Part shown: in pieces, positions 1-7,491 of the stretch | Numbering within the stretch: the first letter of the stretch is position 1 | How the letters are laid out: each line of letters opens with the position of its first letter | From: Thermonema rossianum DSM 10300 | GTDB lineage: Bacteria; Bacteroidota; Bacteroidia; Cytophagales; Thermonemataceae | Direction of reading: 5' to 3' | Length of the DNA stretch: 64,000 nt | Assembly: GCF_000426825.1 (NCBI RefSeq) | Contig: NZ_AUGC01000004.1 | Location: forward strand, 1-64,000 | Position numbers and translations under genes: made by a program | Notes under the pieces: generated by a model | Database searches by the model: none | Told to the model about the DNA's origin: nothing | What the model saw: only the letters and a program-made list of their open reading frames with translations

Positions 1-603
1 TTCGGGCGGGGCATATTCCGGCGTGACTGCCATGGAAGGGAAGTGTCCTTCCTTTGTGTGTATTTGTATGCTGTCGAGGTCTGCAATGGAAATGAGACCG
101 TTGGGCAATACAAAGATATTGACGGGTTTGAGGTCGCCGATGACATATCCTTTTTGATGCAAGGCATGCACGGCCGCACAGATATTGAATGCTGTGCGCA
201 GGCGGTAGTATGCCACCATGGGGTGGGAGAAGTAAAACTTTCTCCACGCATGCTCCTGAAATTCGGGATAGTGTTCGAAGTCTTGTGAACAGAGGTATTC
301 GAGCTCGACGCCTTCGGCTTTGGGCATGAGGAATCCGGTGAATTGTCCCTGTTCGTTGAAGAGCAGGTCCATGGGCCATGCAAGGAAGGTGTGCCCGTCC
401 TGTTCGATGATTTCGGGCGGGTTTTGTATCATATAGCGCAGCTTGGCTTCTTTTTGCGCTGCTTTTTCGGGCGAGAAAAACACTTTGGCAACCAAGGAGG
501 TGCGGGTGGGGTGGTTGTTTACTTCATAAACGATTCCTTCACCGCCGCTGCCCAGCATTTCGCCCAATTGGACGGGCGTTCCGTTGGAGGTAAACAGTTG
601 CAT
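1..603 (-). CDS. Serine/threonine protein kinase of the TerY-P triad (YegI-like), 3' part beyond window
   Basis: The minus-strand frame starting with ATG at 603 stays open for 201 codons to the left edge, so only the N-terminal part is present. Visible kinase motifs are a glycine-rich loop (LGSGGEGIVYEV, residues 17-28), a candidate ATP lysine K40, a catalytic loop GDLKPVN with D157, K159 and N162, a DLDS metal-binding motif near 175-178 in place of DFG, and TPEYAPPE as the APE motif. The HRD histidine-arginine is replaced by IG, and DxDS replaces DFG, as I recall for kinases linked to PP2C and vWA partners (E. coli YegI with YegK and YegL). It starts 8 bases after the phosphatase stop, so the two are almost certainly co-transcribed. 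It probably phosphorylates protein targets in a stress or envelope signalling pathway; the substrate is unknown. Many relatives carry a C-terminal extension, which cannot be judged here. Confidence 0.88.
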   Translation of the reverse strand, partial: MQLFTSNGTPVQLGEMLGSGGEGIVYEVNNHPTRTSLVAKVFFSPEKAAQKEAKLRYMIQNPPEIIEQDGHTFLAWPMDLLFNEQGQFTGFLMPKAEGVELEYLCSQDFEHYPEFQEHAWRKFYFSHPMVAYYRLRTAFNICAAVHALHQKGYVIGDLKPVNIFVLPNGLISIADLDSIQIHTKEGHFPSMAVTPEYAPPE

Positions 604-611
604 GGGTTGGC

Positions 612-1442
612 TTATTTTTTTGCGATTAAGATGAGCGTTTTATCGTCAGTTTCTTCTGCGAAAACAGGGTCCTGGGCAAGATATTCTTCCAAAAACCGGT
701 TAATGGAAGACGTATCCATGCCTTGGGCATACATACGGTGCAGGGCATCGATCATTGGGTCGAGAAAGCCGGCAAAGGGGGTGTTCTTGTTTTGGTAGGC
801 GCCTTTTTCCGGGTTGAATATGGTCGTTTCATAACATACGTTTTCGCATCCGTCTGACATCAATACCACGGCATCTACGGGTTCGTCTATTACCCGGCTT
901 TCTATGTATTGGTCAGGGGCGTTGCCTTCCCAAATAGGCGAAGTAATGAAGATGGTTTCATTGGCATATTCGCCTTTGTAGGGTTGTATCATACTTTTCC
1001 ACACGCCCCCGGTGGTTCTGTAGCCGGCCCGGCCGTCGCCAATATGAGAACACAATAAATAATGGGGGGTTGCAATGGCCACAATGGCAGTGGCTGCCAT
1101 GGCTTGTGGTGCCACACGCGCTTCTTTGGCAGCCGCTTCTATTGTCTGTCGTACTCCACGAAAGGCCTGTTTGGCTACTTCATGCCAGGCCGCAGACGCA
1201 GGGGGCGTATGGCTGTTGTGCCATCCTTTTTCCTTCAATAAACGGGAAAAATGCTTATAGGCAGCTTCTACCACGATGCCGGCACCGAGGTGGGACAAGG
1301 GCGATGAGCCGGCTCCATCAGATACCACACACAGCAGAGCGTCTGTGTCTTTTATGAGTTTGCATAAGTGAGCATCTTGACAAGGCAGGTTATGAGCTGC
1401 ATGTGAGCTGCCCTCAACAGAAGCGTGCGCAGTGAGCCACAT
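612..1442 (-). CDS. PP2C-family protein phosphatase (YegK-like, TerY-P triad)
   Basis: A 276-residue cytoplasmic protein with the metal-binding signatures of PP2C-like phosphatases: VVSDGAGSSPLS with D42, a central CSHIGDGRAGYR segment, and VLMSDGCENVC near residue 195. The N-terminus (ASVEGSSHAAHNLPCQDA) matches the region of this family that contributes the first metal-binding aspartate. It should remove phosphates placed by the adjacent kinase. The kinase follows by 8 bases, and vWA proteins lie upstream on the same strand, giving the vWA-phosphatase-kinase order of TerY-P triads. ATG at 1442 is used; the 68 bases to the vWA remnant upstream are non-coding. Function is assigned from family motifs, and the targets are unknown. 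Confidence 0.88.
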   Translation of the reverse strand: MWLTAHASVEGSSHAAHNLPCQDAHLCKLIKDTDALLCVVSDGAGSSPLSHLGAGIVVEAAYKHFSRLLKEKGWHNSHTPPASAAWHEVAKQAFRGVRQTIEAAAKEARVAPQAMAATAIVAIATPHYLLCSHIGDGRAGYRTTGGVWKSMIQPYKGEYANETIFITSPIWEGNAPDQYIESRVIDEPVDAVVLMSDGCENVCYETTIFNPEKGAYQNKNTPFAGFLDPMIDALHRMYAQGMDTSSINRFLEEYLAQDPVFAEETDDKTLILIAKK

Positions 1443-1510
1443 AAGTGCGTAATTTTTTTGTTGATTCCTTTTTCCGTTTTGTGCGTTGTCCTATGTGCCA
1501 TTCCACACCT

Positions 1511-1921
1511 TTATCCATCGATGAGTCTTTGGGTGAGAGATGGCAGACTGGGAGCTACTTCCCAAGAAACGGTAGGGGGCGGCTGAAAATCTTCCACTTT
1601 TGACGACTTGCTCACGATGGTCATGGTAGCACTCAGCCATTGAAAAAACTCATTGTATTTGAGCCCGTCCAGCGTTTTGGGTGGCATTGACGGGTGACAT
1701 AATGTGCTAAGTACCCTATGATTGTAATTTTCCGAGCCCACTGCCCAAAAGGTGAATTTTTGTCTTTTTTTACTGCTTCGATAAAGACGTTTATCCCTTC
1801 GTTGAGTGCCTGGGGCACCTTTCATTGAGCCCGATACGTCCAGACAAAGCACACACAGGCATTTTTGTTCGTTGTTGCGGGGAACCTCTACAGTGGTTTT
1901 TTGGAATAGATTGTCTTCCAT
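1511..1921 (-). pseudogene. Decayed second copy of the TerY-like vWA gene
   Basis: The start (MEDNLFQKT...) and the end (KFTFWAVG... through SATMTIVSKSS) match the intact vWA protein encoded just upstream at 2042-2767. The middle is broken. After the MIDAS segment DVSGSMKG, the homologous continuation (QALNEGINVFIEAVKKD) lies in a different reading frame. About 110 residues of the vWA core, including the TDGEPD segment, are then missing before the frame becomes homologous again. The open frame is kept only because both frames happen to be stop-free, so a protein of about 136 residues could be made, but without a complete vWA fold. This is best read as a tandem duplicate that suffered an internal deletion plus a frameshift. 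A sequencing error could explain the frameshift but not the deletion. Confidence 0.82.
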
Positions 1922-2041
1922 TCTCTTTTTCGATATTGAAGGAAATACAGCTTGAATATATTCACTGTGAAATGTATGTGGCAAAAGCATCAGTTCTTAA
2001 CGGCTTTGCTTTCGGCCGCTGCCGCTTGCTTGAGCTATATT

Positions 2042-2767
2042 CTATTCATTGGTTTCATCGAAGGGCTTTTGAGTGGGCTCTGCGCTCAGGTCGCTTAACT
2101 CCCATGAAGTAATGGGTGGGGGCAAAAAGCGTTTCTCCGGTGACGACTTGCTCACGATGGTCATGGTAGCACTCAGCCATTGGAAAAACTCTTTGTACTT
2201 GAGCCCGTCCAGTGCTTTGGGCGGCATGTGCGGGTGGCATATGTAATTAAGCACCTTGTAGTTACAGCCTTGTGCACCCACTGCCCAGAAGGTGAATTTT
2301 TTTTGATCTACACCTTCCTTGATTTCTTGTGCCAAACCATGAATGTCTTGCCCTATGTCGGGTTCGCCGTCGGTCATCAGAATCACGAAGGGGCGATAGT
2401 AGTTCAAGCCATGCTTTTTGTAGTATTGTTTACGCTCTTCTATGATGCGCAAGGCGGTGCGTACGCCATCGACCAGCCGGGTAGTGCCGGCTGCCTGGAG
2501 CGTTGGCATATCAAAGAAATCGATAAGTTCGGGGTATTGCCTTATTTCAATGATGTTGTCAAAAGTAACGATGGCTATTTCGAGGCGCTTGCGTGCCACC
2601 GGGTCTTTTTTGACAGCCCTGCTGAACTCCTGCAGCCCCTCATTGAGGGCTTCAATGCGCTTGCCTTTCATTGATCCCGATACGTCCAAACAAAGCACAC
2701 AAAGACATCTTTGCTCCGAATTCCGGGGTGTTTCTACGATCGTCTTCTTGAATAAATTTTCTTCCAT
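2042..2767 (-). CDS. TerY-like vWA domain protein (YegL-like)
   Basis: A cytoplasmic vWA protein of 241 residues. The MIDAS motif is DVSGS (D28, S30, S32), followed by the conserved AGTTRLVDG segment and ILMTDGEPD. The rest matches TerY/YegL proteins: FTFWAVG followed by FFQWLSATMTIVSKSS near the C-terminus. There is no signal peptide or membrane segment. ATG at 2767 is chosen over a GTG one codon earlier. It is the first gene of the unit that continues through the broken copy, the PP2C phosphatase and the kinase. vWA proteins of these triads are thought to act as metal-dependent adaptors; the bound partner is unknown. Confidence 0.88.
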   Translation of the reverse strand: MEENLFKKTIVETPRNSEQRCLCVLCLDVSGSMKGKRIEALNEGLQEFSRAVKKDPVARKRLEIAIVTFDNIIEIRQYPELIDFFDMPTLQAAGTTRLVDGVRTALRIIEERKQYYKKHGLNYYRPFVILMTDGEPDIGQDIHGLAQEIKEGVDQKKFTFWAVGAQGCNYKVLNYICHPHMPPKALDGLKYKEFFQWLSATMTIVSKSSPEKRFLPPPITSWELSDLSAEPTQKPFDETNE

Positions 2768-2915
2768 CACAGCTTTCTTTTATGTGTTTCGACTGCTTAA
2801 GGCTAAAATAAAAACTTCTGAAAAAAACTGCTGTTTACGCATGACAGACAAGAAGCATGCCATAGAGAGGGGCAAGAAGGCAAGTCAAAAAAAGCAGGCA
2901 TCTCTTTGGGGTGGC

Positions 2916-2948
2916 TTTGTGAAATTTAGCGAAATAAGCTAACTTTTG
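2916..2948 (+). promoter_or_regulatory. Possible promoter of the osmC-like gene
   Basis: TTTG at 2916-2919 is followed, 20 bases later, by TAACTTTTG (2940-2948). This resembles the Bacteroidota TTTG / TAnnTTTG promoter with one extra base in the second element. It would give a leader of about 20 bases before the ATG at 2975. Confidence 0.35.
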
Positions 2949-2974
2949 TTTAGTTTATCAAAAACAACATTCGT

Positions 2975-3394
2975 ATGATACGTAGAAAAGCAACTGCACA
3001 ATGGCAAGGCAGCGGAAAAGCGGGTAAGGGGACCTTAACCACCCAAAGCCACGTGTTGCAAGAAACGCCTTATTCGTTTCATTCCCGCTTCGAGGAAGGC
3101 GAAGGCACCAATCCCGAAGAGCTGATTGCCGCAGCACACGCCGGTTGTTTTGCCATGAAGCTGGCATTTAACTTACAGGAAGCCGGTTTTGAAGCCGAAC
3201 AATTGGAGGTATCCTGCACCATAGAAATGAAAGATGGCACCATAGAAGCCTCGCACCTGAAGATGCAAGCCAAGGTGCCGGGCATCGATGCCGGTCGCTT
3301 TGAAGCACTGGCAAACGACGCAAAAGAGAACTGCCCTATTTCCCGTTTGTTGAACGCCACGGTATCGCTGGAGTACAGCTTGCAGCAAGCTTAA
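2975..3394 (+). CDS. OsmC-family peroxiredoxin
   Basis: A 139-residue protein with the full length and pattern of OsmC/Ohr-type thiol peroxidases. The two redox cysteines are C58 in AHAGCFAM and C120 in ENCPISRLL, and the N-terminal strand segment and the TNPEELIAAAHAGC stretch are typical of OsmC rather than Ohr. It would reduce organic hydroperoxides in the cytoplasm. It stands alone on the plus strand, splitting the TerY-P genes from the large minus-strand operon. ATG at 2975 gives a start directly before the conserved N-terminus. Confidence 0.92.
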   Translation: MIRRKATAQWQGSGKAGKGTLTTQSHVLQETPYSFHSRFEEGEGTNPEELIAAAHAGCFAMKLAFNLQEAGFEAEQLEVSCTIEMKDGTIEASHLKMQAKVPGIDAGRFEALANDAKENCPISRLLNATVSLEYSLQQA

Positions 3395-3417
3395 AAAATG
3401 CCGGAAAGAAGCACAGC

Positions 3418-3573
3418 CTCTCATCTCGAACGAGCGCAGTGAGGTGAGAAATCTCAATCTCATCAAACCAAGTTTATCTTTTGTCATGTCGAAGGCAGTG
3501 AGACCTTTCTTCAAACCAAACTTCTCCTTTGAGGCAAGAGATTTCTCGCTTGCGCTCGAAATGACAAAAGGGG
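3418..3573. repeat. Dispersed inverted repeat (copy A) in a 411-base gene-free stretch
   Basis: The region 3395-3805 holds no convincing gene. It contains CGAACGAGCGCAGTGAGG near 3427 followed by GAGAAATCTC, and an opposing GAGATTTCTCGCTTGCGCTC near 3537-3558, so the ends form an imperfect inverted repeat. The inner part (ACCAAG..., TGTCATGTCGAAGGCAGTGAG) resembles copy C near 49.55 kb. From about 3575 on, the stretch is purine-rich with loosely repeated GAAAGAACAAAAAGAG-type units. Confidence 0.6.
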
Positions 3574-3805
3574 ACTCGAAAGAACAAAAAGAGAGACCCG
3601 AAAGAACGAAAAGAGGGATGCCGGGAGTGTAAAAAGGGACTCGAAATAACCAAGAGAGGGTATTTGAATGTAAGAAAAAGGGGAGGCACAAGATGGCAAA
3701 AAAACATAGTGGAGACATGCCCGGGAAGACAAGATAAAAAAACAAGAGGGCAAAGCAGATGCCCCCTTGTATGCGGAAACTGTTCGACTATGCCCCCGGT
3801 AGCAT

Positions 3806-4312
3806 TTATTCCGACCTTTTCAAAATAGCGGCTACGAGCAAGCCAATGATTCCCAAAATGAAAATGTTACCTAAGAAACCGAAGACAGCCGAATAACCGG
3901 GCGTCATGAACCGCTTGGCAGTCTCTATGGCTTCATCCGGGGTTCCTTTCTCTTCCATTCGCAAGACAGCTTGCTCTATCGTTGCTTCGTAAAACTCAGG
4001 GTTGAGGAAAGAGAAATACACATAAGTGAAAATAGAAGCGATGACTGCCGTAAGCAAGGCTACCATGATACAAACGAGGTAGGCTTGCCCGAAAGAGGCA
4101 GAGCCTTCATTTGCCCGCCGGTAAGCAAATATACCCAACGCCATGAAGATGACGGGGACGGCTACGCCCAGAATGCCCACCAAAGTGTTTTCGTGTACGC
4201 CCAGGGTCATGGCTGCCAGGCTGTAAATGACGGAAGCCAGCCCTGCGTAGGCACCATATTGGGCACCTACAATAGCCGGTGAGACGCTGCTTGTGTTTTG
4301 TTTTTCGTCCAT
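3806..4312 (-). CDS. DUF4199-family membrane protein
   Basis: A 168-residue inner-membrane protein with four hydrophobic segments, near residues 17-35, 42-62, 76-101 and 143-163. The pattern fits DUF4199, a Bacteroidota family of unknown function: YGAYAGLASVIYSL at the N-terminus, RRANEGSASFGQAY between segments two and three, then a hydrophilic loop before the last helix. It lies 53 bases downstream of the retropepsin-like gene on the same strand, so it may be the last gene of the large operon. No catalytic residues are evident. Confidence 0.8.
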   Translation of the reverse strand: MDEKQNTSSVSPAIVGAQYGAYAGLASVIYSLAAMTLGVHENTLVGILGVAVPVIFMALGIFAYRRANEGSASFGQAYLVCIMVALLTAVIASIFTYVYFSFLNPEFYEATIEQAVLRMEEKGTPDEAIETAKRFMTPGYSAVFGFLGNIFILGIIGLLVAAILKRSE

Positions 4313-4365
4313 AAGGAAACAATAGTTTGGTTATACCTGCTTCTAAAATACAGAAAAAAGGCTGC

Positions 4366-4968
4366 TTATTCCAAGAGGATAACTTTCCGGCGGTTGTCTA
4401 TTTCTATTTTGCCGAAGCGTTGCAAGGCAGACTGCCCCAGCAGCAAAGGAGCGTCAAGGTTTTCGATGACCAGGGCTTCCACGTCGTGGAGGGTGCGGTT
4501 GCCGATGCTTACCTGCCGCAGACGCACCACATGAGCTTCGGAGATGCGCCCGGTGGCATCTTGGAACTGCCTTTTTTCCAAAAAATCTTCCTTGCGCAGG
4601 GTGCCTTGGCGTTGCAAAACCAGTGCCTCGGCAGCAGAGATACACAGGTTGCTGGCGCCGGTGTCGAACACAAAGCGTAGCTTCAATCCATTGACCGTCA
4701 CCCATATGTATTGCACCCCGTGCTCTTCTTCAATGGGCAGTATTACCGGGGCGGTGGTGTCGGGGCTTACGCTTACCTCTTCGCTATAGTCCTTGTTTTC
4801 TTGTATTGGGCTTGTGGGAGATGCCTTACGTTCCGGCTTGTATGTTGTCTGCGGCTGTTCTTGGGCGGTTCTGGGTTTGCGCTTGCCCGAGCGCCGGGCA
4901 TCGTTGCAGCCCGTTAGGCAAAGCAGCATCAGGCAAAAGCTGGTGATGACAAGCAGCTTAGTTTTCAT
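4366..4968 (-). CDS. Retropepsin-like aspartic protease lipoprotein
   Basis: ATG at 4968 gives 200 residues beginning with a lipoprotein signal (MKTKLLVITSF..., lipobox CLTGC), then a basic, low-complexity stretch of about 60 residues, then a single retropepsin-like domain. The catalytic motif is FVFDTGASNLCIS, and the C-terminal hydrophobic-hydrophobic-Gly motif is LLLGQSALQRFG. One DTGA motif per chain implies a dimer for activity, as in clan AA aspartic proteases. The gene overlaps the stop of the ZorB-like gene by 11 bases, so it is translationally tied to the motor pair. A periplasm-facing protease here could process one of the operon's envelope proteins, but that is inference. A TTG start at 4983 is less likely. 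Confidence 0.85.
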   Translation of the reverse strand: MKTKLLVITSFCLMLLCLTGCNDARRSGKRKPRTAQEQPQTTYKPERKASPTSPIQENKDYSEEVSVSPDTTAPVILPIEEEHGVQYIWVTVNGLKLRFVFDTGASNLCISAAEALVLQRQGTLRKEDFLEKRQFQDATGRISEAHVVRLRQVSIGNRTLHDVEALVIENLDAPLLLGQSALQRFGKIEIDNRRKVILLE

Positions 4969-5605
4969 CGGCAAAGTATTCAACTTTTGGCAGTATGTGA
5001 ATCAATATACGTTGATTGCGTTTTTCTTGGGCAGGCGGAAAACGCCCGATGCCACCGGTGCCGGAACCTGCAATTTGCACCTCACATATCTTTTCATCGA
5101 ATTTGATGCCGTGGCGTTTCCAGAAGCGGTAGATGGCAAGGGCGCGCTGGTAGCTGAGTTCATAGTTGTATTCATAGCCGTCTTTTGATGCCATCCCTTC
5201 AATGATGACGACATAGCGTATGTCTTTGTCGCGGTATAAGTCCTGAAGTCGTGAAATCAGCTTTTCTATTTCGCGCCCCACCTGAAGCAAATAACCGTAG
5301 TACTGGGGGCGTATATCGTATTTTTTGGTTTCAAACTCTATGTTTTTTTTCAAAGAAAAGCGTTTGTAGCGTGGGTCATATTCAAAATACTTGTCGGGCA
5401 GCTCTTTGAGTGCCTGTTCTATTTTTTTGATGCTTTCTACTTGCCGTTGCGTGACCTCCAGCTGCTCTTTGAGCCGGTTGATTGCCTCGGGGTTGTAGGT
5501 AGAATACGCCCATACGAACAGCACCAGCATGATGAAAAAAAGTGTAATCATCAAGTCGGTAAAGCTGGGCCAATACATCCCTTCTTCGTTGTCGAATAGG
5601 CTCAT
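4958..5605 (-). CDS. MotB/ZorB-like OmpA-domain motor stator protein
   Basis: A 215-residue protein with one N-terminal membrane helix and a C-terminal OmpA-like domain. The helix starts SFTDLMITLFFIMLVLFVW, with D17 where MotB and ZorB carry the ion-binding aspartate. A short coiled coil (about 44-68) leads to the OmpA-like region. Its peptidoglycan-binding elements are YELSYQRALAIYRFWKRHGI (about 146-165), a glycine-rich turn (IAGSGTGGIG) and EKRNQRILIHI. The length suits ZorB-type proteins. It begins 14 bases after the MotA/ZorA-like gene, the classical channel-stator pairing, and should anchor the motor to the cell wall. Confidence 0.88.
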   Translation of the reverse strand: MSLFDNEEGMYWPSFTDLMITLFFIMLVLFVWAYSTYNPEAINRLKEQLEVTQRQVESIKKIEQALKELPDKYFEYDPRYKRFSLKKNIEFETKKYDIRPQYYGYLLQVGREIEKLISRLQDLYRDKDIRYVVIIEGMASKDGYEYNYELSYQRALAIYRFWKRHGIKFDEKICEVQIAGSGTGGIGRFPPAQEKRNQRILIHILPKVEYFADEN

Positions 5606-5619
5606 GACTGCGGCTTCTT

Positions 5620-7461
5620 TTATTTAAACCATCCTTTGAAGTAGTTGCGCACTTTTTGTAGCCACGAGGCAGCAGGGGACATGCCCTTTTCTTCTGCTCC
5701 TGCCATTTCCTCTTCCCCTTGCGAAGAGGGGGGTAGATACTCTTGCCCCGTCTGTCCGTTGTTGACTTGGGAGGTGTTGCTTGGCTGTGCTTGCTTATTT
5801 TCGCGTGTTTTTGCCTGATTGTTTACTACCAGTTTGCCCTCTTCAATGAGGGTTTTCATCTGCGCCAGCTTGTCTGTTATTTGTTTGATGGCTTCGTTGA
5901 ATTGCTCTTGTTGCCGGCTGATGCGTCCGGTTTGTTCTTCTATCTGTTCTATGCGCTGTGGCACCCCCTCTTTCAGGCGATTGAGTTTTTCGATTTCTTC
6001 TTCGAGGAGGTTTTTCTCTCTTTTGAAATATTCGAATGCCTCTTGTAAGTCTTTCAGCATGGCTTGATGCTGCTGCTGTATGCTCTCTTTGAGCGCCTCT
6101 TGGTTTTTGCGGTTTTGCTCAACTGCATCCTGTACAGGCGGTATTTGTCCGTGCAGATGCTCTACAAGTGAGGTAATTAGCTTGGATATATGCTCTTGCA
6201 GGTTTTCATAGCTTTGGCTGAGGGCATTCATGGATTGTTCGTAGTTCTTAGAGATTGTTTCCAGATGGTTCTTATGGGAAGCATTGAGGTTGTTGACAAA
6301 GGTTTCTTGTGTTGCTTGATTTTCTTGCAGCACTCTTTTTATATCGCTCACGTATTGCCGGTTGGCTTGCTCCACGGCTTGGGCGTATTGCTCCATCTGC
6401 TTGAAGTGCTTGCTCAGGAACTCAAGCAAGGCTTGGCTCTCATTGAGGCGCAGCTCGAGGTTACGGGCTATCTTGTCGATGTTGTCGATGCGTTGCAGGG
6501 CAGCATGCAGCGCGACGGTTGTTTTTTCGTTGCTTTGAGTCATTTTGTCAAGAGACTTGATGAAATGACCGAGCGACTCGAAGTTTTCTGCCAGTAGCCT
6601 GCTTCGGGCAAGGATTTCTTTCGTTTCGGCAGCCAAGTAGCTCATTTGCTGCAGGTTGTCTTTGTTGAGGATTTGGCTTACTGCCTTGAGCAGCTTTTCG
6701 TTTCTGTCGAAGATGTAATCCAGCCGGCGGGTGTTTTCCGTAAACCGCTCGTTGAATTGCATCAGATGGTGATGCATCTGCTCTATGAGACGGCTCAAGC
6801 CGCTATCTACCTTGGGCAACACTTGCACCTGAATGAAGGCAAAGAGCGCGTTTTTGCGTTTTTCGGCTTGTTGGGCAGCCACCCGGTAATACACGTTGGC
6901 GGCTACGGTCAGCAACACCCCCGCGGCGCTTGCTATCATGGCAGAAGCAATGCTGCCTAAGAAGGAGTTGATGTCCCAGTCGGCTGCTGATTGACTACCA
7001 CTCAATTCAATGACCCCCACAATGATGCTGATGATGGTGCCCAACAGACCGAGCAGGATGGGCACCGGAATAAGTTGCCGGATGCCTTTCTGCCACGTTT
7101 CTATGGGGCGCTCGATGATGTCTTTCATGATGCCGAAATCGATGGCTACATGATAGTTTCTTGCCAGGTAGGCGTTCAAGTTTTGCAAAATAACTTGAAA
7201 GGGAACAGTGGGCTTTTGCACACTCAGTACCCTTATGGTGATGGCATCCTCGTCCGGCGTGGTATATACCTCCGGCTTTTTCAGAATATTATGGAGGGCG
7301 CCGTCGTCATTCAGGTCTGCCAGAGACACATAAAGCATCAAAAAGCTTAATTCGGTTTCTTCCGGCAGGCTGCTGCGAAGGGTGCTTATCTGCCGGTATA
7401 AAATGAAAGCACAGTATAATTGTAGTATACATATGATTGAAATGATAATCCAAGGTATCAT
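5620..7461 (-). CDS. MotA/ZorA-like ion channel protein with long coiled-coil tail
   Basis: A 613-residue inner-membrane protein. A first hydrophobic segment spans about residues 3-22, and a pair of helices typical of MotA/TolQ/ExbB spans about 130-153 (PVPILLGLLGTIISIIVG) and 165-191 (LGSIASAMIASAAGVLL). Small residues line these helices as in proton-channel subunits. From about 200 to 560 it is almost entirely heptad-rich coiled coil with many Q, E and K residues, then a low-complexity tail ending in an amphipathic KVRNYFKGWFK. A long cytoplasmic tail is the hallmark of ZorA in Zorya anti-phage systems, where it projects from the motor. No Zorya effector (ZorC, ZorD or ZorE) is present here; the partners are cytoskeletal-type proteins. 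Confidence 0.87.
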   Translation of the reverse strand: MIPWIIISIICILQLYCAFILYRQISTLRSSLPEETELSFLMLYVSLADLNDDGALHNILKKPEVYTTPDEDAITIRVLSVQKPTVPFQVILQNLNAYLARNYHVAIDFGIMKDIIERPIETWQKGIRQLIPVPILLGLLGTIISIIVGVIELSGSQSAADWDINSFLGSIASAMIASAAGVLLTVAANVYYRVAAQQAEKRKNALFAFIQVQVLPKVDSGLSRLIEQMHHHLMQFNERFTENTRRLDYIFDRNEKLLKAVSQILNKDNLQQMSYLAAETKEILARSRLLAENFESLGHFIKSLDKMTQSNEKTTVALHAALQRIDNIDKIARNLELRLNESQALLEFLSKHFKQMEQYAQAVEQANRQYVSDIKRVLQENQATQETFVNNLNASHKNHLETISKNYEQSMNALSQSYENLQEHISKLITSLVEHLHGQIPPVQDAVEQNRKNQEALKESIQQQHQAMLKDLQEAFEYFKREKNLLEEEIEKLNRLKEGVPQRIEQIEEQTGRISRQQEQFNEAIKQITDKLAQMKTLIEEGKLVVNNQAKTRENKQAQPSNTSQVNNGQTGQEYLPPSSQGEEEMAGAEEKGMSPAASWLQKVRNYFKGWFK

Positions 7462-7491
7462 TGGCTATAAAGTTATGTTGTTTGTTGTGAG

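Noticed and set aside
1-2767. Tellurite-resistance (ter) operon
   Set aside because: No TerB, TerC, TerD or TerZ-like gene is in the window; only the TerY-P type triad is present.
4958-7461. A complete Zorya anti-phage system
   Set aside because: Only ZorA- and ZorB-like genes are present; no ZorC, ZorD or ZorE effector is seen.
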